Notes under the pieces: generated by a model
Database searches by the model: none
What the model saw: the letters and a program-made list of their open reading frames with translations, nothing else
Told to the model about the DNA's origin: nothing
Assembly (NCBI RefSeq): GCF_015207665.1
Contig: NZ_JADEWL010000011.1
Location: 35,548 to 99,547 of the forward strand
Reading direction: 5' to 3'
From: Plectonema cf. radiosum LEGE 06105
Lineage (GTDB): Bacteria > Cyanobacteriota > Cyanobacteriia > Cyanobacteriales > Nostocaceae
Length of the DNA: 64,000 nucleotides
Shown: piece after piece, positions 63,870 to 64,000 of the stretch
Layout: every line of letters starts with the position of its first letter
Position numbering within the stretch: position 1 is the first letter of the stretch
Translations under genes and position numbers: made by a program

Positions 63870-64000
63870 TAAGGATTGACACTCCCCTGGCTATCAAAAC
63901 TTTGCTGTCGCTCGTTTTGATGTAAAGCCAGGGGATTCTACATTCAACCTAGTTACTTGCTCAACCAGGCTTTCACCTTCTTTGAGTAGAGGTCGCTAGT
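63870..64000 (-). mobile_element. End of an IS200/IS605-like element (continues beyond the window)
   Basis: A long imperfect hairpin with arms CCCCTGGCT (63884-63892) and AGCCAGGGG (63926-63934) and an inner ATCAAAAC/GTTTTGAT stem resembles the subterminal hairpin of IS200/IS605 right ends, with GAGTGTCAA-type outer DNA when read on the minus strand. A minus-strand frame that is open at the window edge stops at about 63953 (SDLYSKKVKAWLSK). It could be the end of a TnpB-type gene, but I cannot confirm this. Confidence 0.5.

Noticed and set aside
63894..63995. Minus-strand frame PLLKEGESLVEQV... as the end of a TnpB gene
   Set aside because: It is closed by an in-frame TAG at 63996-63998, so it cannot continue into a transposase outside the window in that frame.

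Overview
The window comes from a filamentous, heterocyst-forming cyanobacterium (Nostocales type). The evidence is the many GCGATCGC (HIP1) octamers, the abundant short tandem repeats (runs of CAGTTATCAGTTAAC, ACCTTTAACC and ATTACCAATTACC types), cyanobacterial families such as PxcA, Uma2 and PEP-CTERM proteins, and a cluster of diazotrophy genes. No rRNA or tRNA gene and no CRISPR array was seen.

Layout. 0-8 kb: the tail of a sugar-type ABC ATPase, a NodB deacetylase, small unknown genes, a repeat-packed 1.3-kb gap, cysK and a PEP-CTERM protein. 8-18.4 kb: an unknown protein, an EEP-family phosphohydrolase, a YoeB-type toxin-antitoxin pair, a frameshifted Phd antitoxin, and two large genes in one orientation: an actin/Hsp70-fold ATPase of 1144 aa and a dynamin-like GTPase of about 853 aa. 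18.9-19.8 kb: a 209-bp unit repeated three times and a PEP-CTERM remnant. 19.8-30.7 kb: the diazotrophy/respiration block, with a nitrogenase-associated ArsC-like protein, a cupin, a TPR-like protein, a cox2-type ctaC-ctaD-ctaE operon, ferredoxin III (fdxB) and the nif/heterocyst regulator patB/cnfR. ctaD is split by a 1,897-bp element that encodes a XisA/XisC-like tyrosine recombinase and is bounded by 15-bp direct repeats; removing it in silico restores a 555-aa CtaD.

31-41 kb: a PD-(D/E)XK-like protein, a Uma2 protein, a three-gene RND efflux operon (adaptor, pump, TolC-like channel) with a divergent TetR regulator and matching palindromic operators, a DUF411 metal-binding protein and a DUF2887 remnant. 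41.5-47.5 kb: typA, a DUF2330 plus RnfD-like pair, a second NodB deacetylase and an XRE regulator. 47.9-52.6 kb: eight consecutive secreted-protein genes. The first four are tandem duplicates, and the first five carry two motifs each that resemble curli (CsgA) amyloid repeats. 52.6-58.7 kb: a PIN protein, mltA, pxcA and an AddB/UvrD-like helicase. 58.7-64 kb: a methyltransferase whose 3' end and downstream 0.6 kb are duplicated on the far side of an SDR-LysR pair, a truncated HigB toxin at the duplication edge, a 91-bp MITE, a second PD-(D/E)XK-like paralog and the end of an IS200/IS605-like element.

The strongest candidates for something new are the curlin-like secreted cluster, the minimal ctaD interruption element whose recombination site covers the Cu-B histidine codons, and the actin-fold/dynamin pair. 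All functional statements come from reading the sequence; no database search was run.
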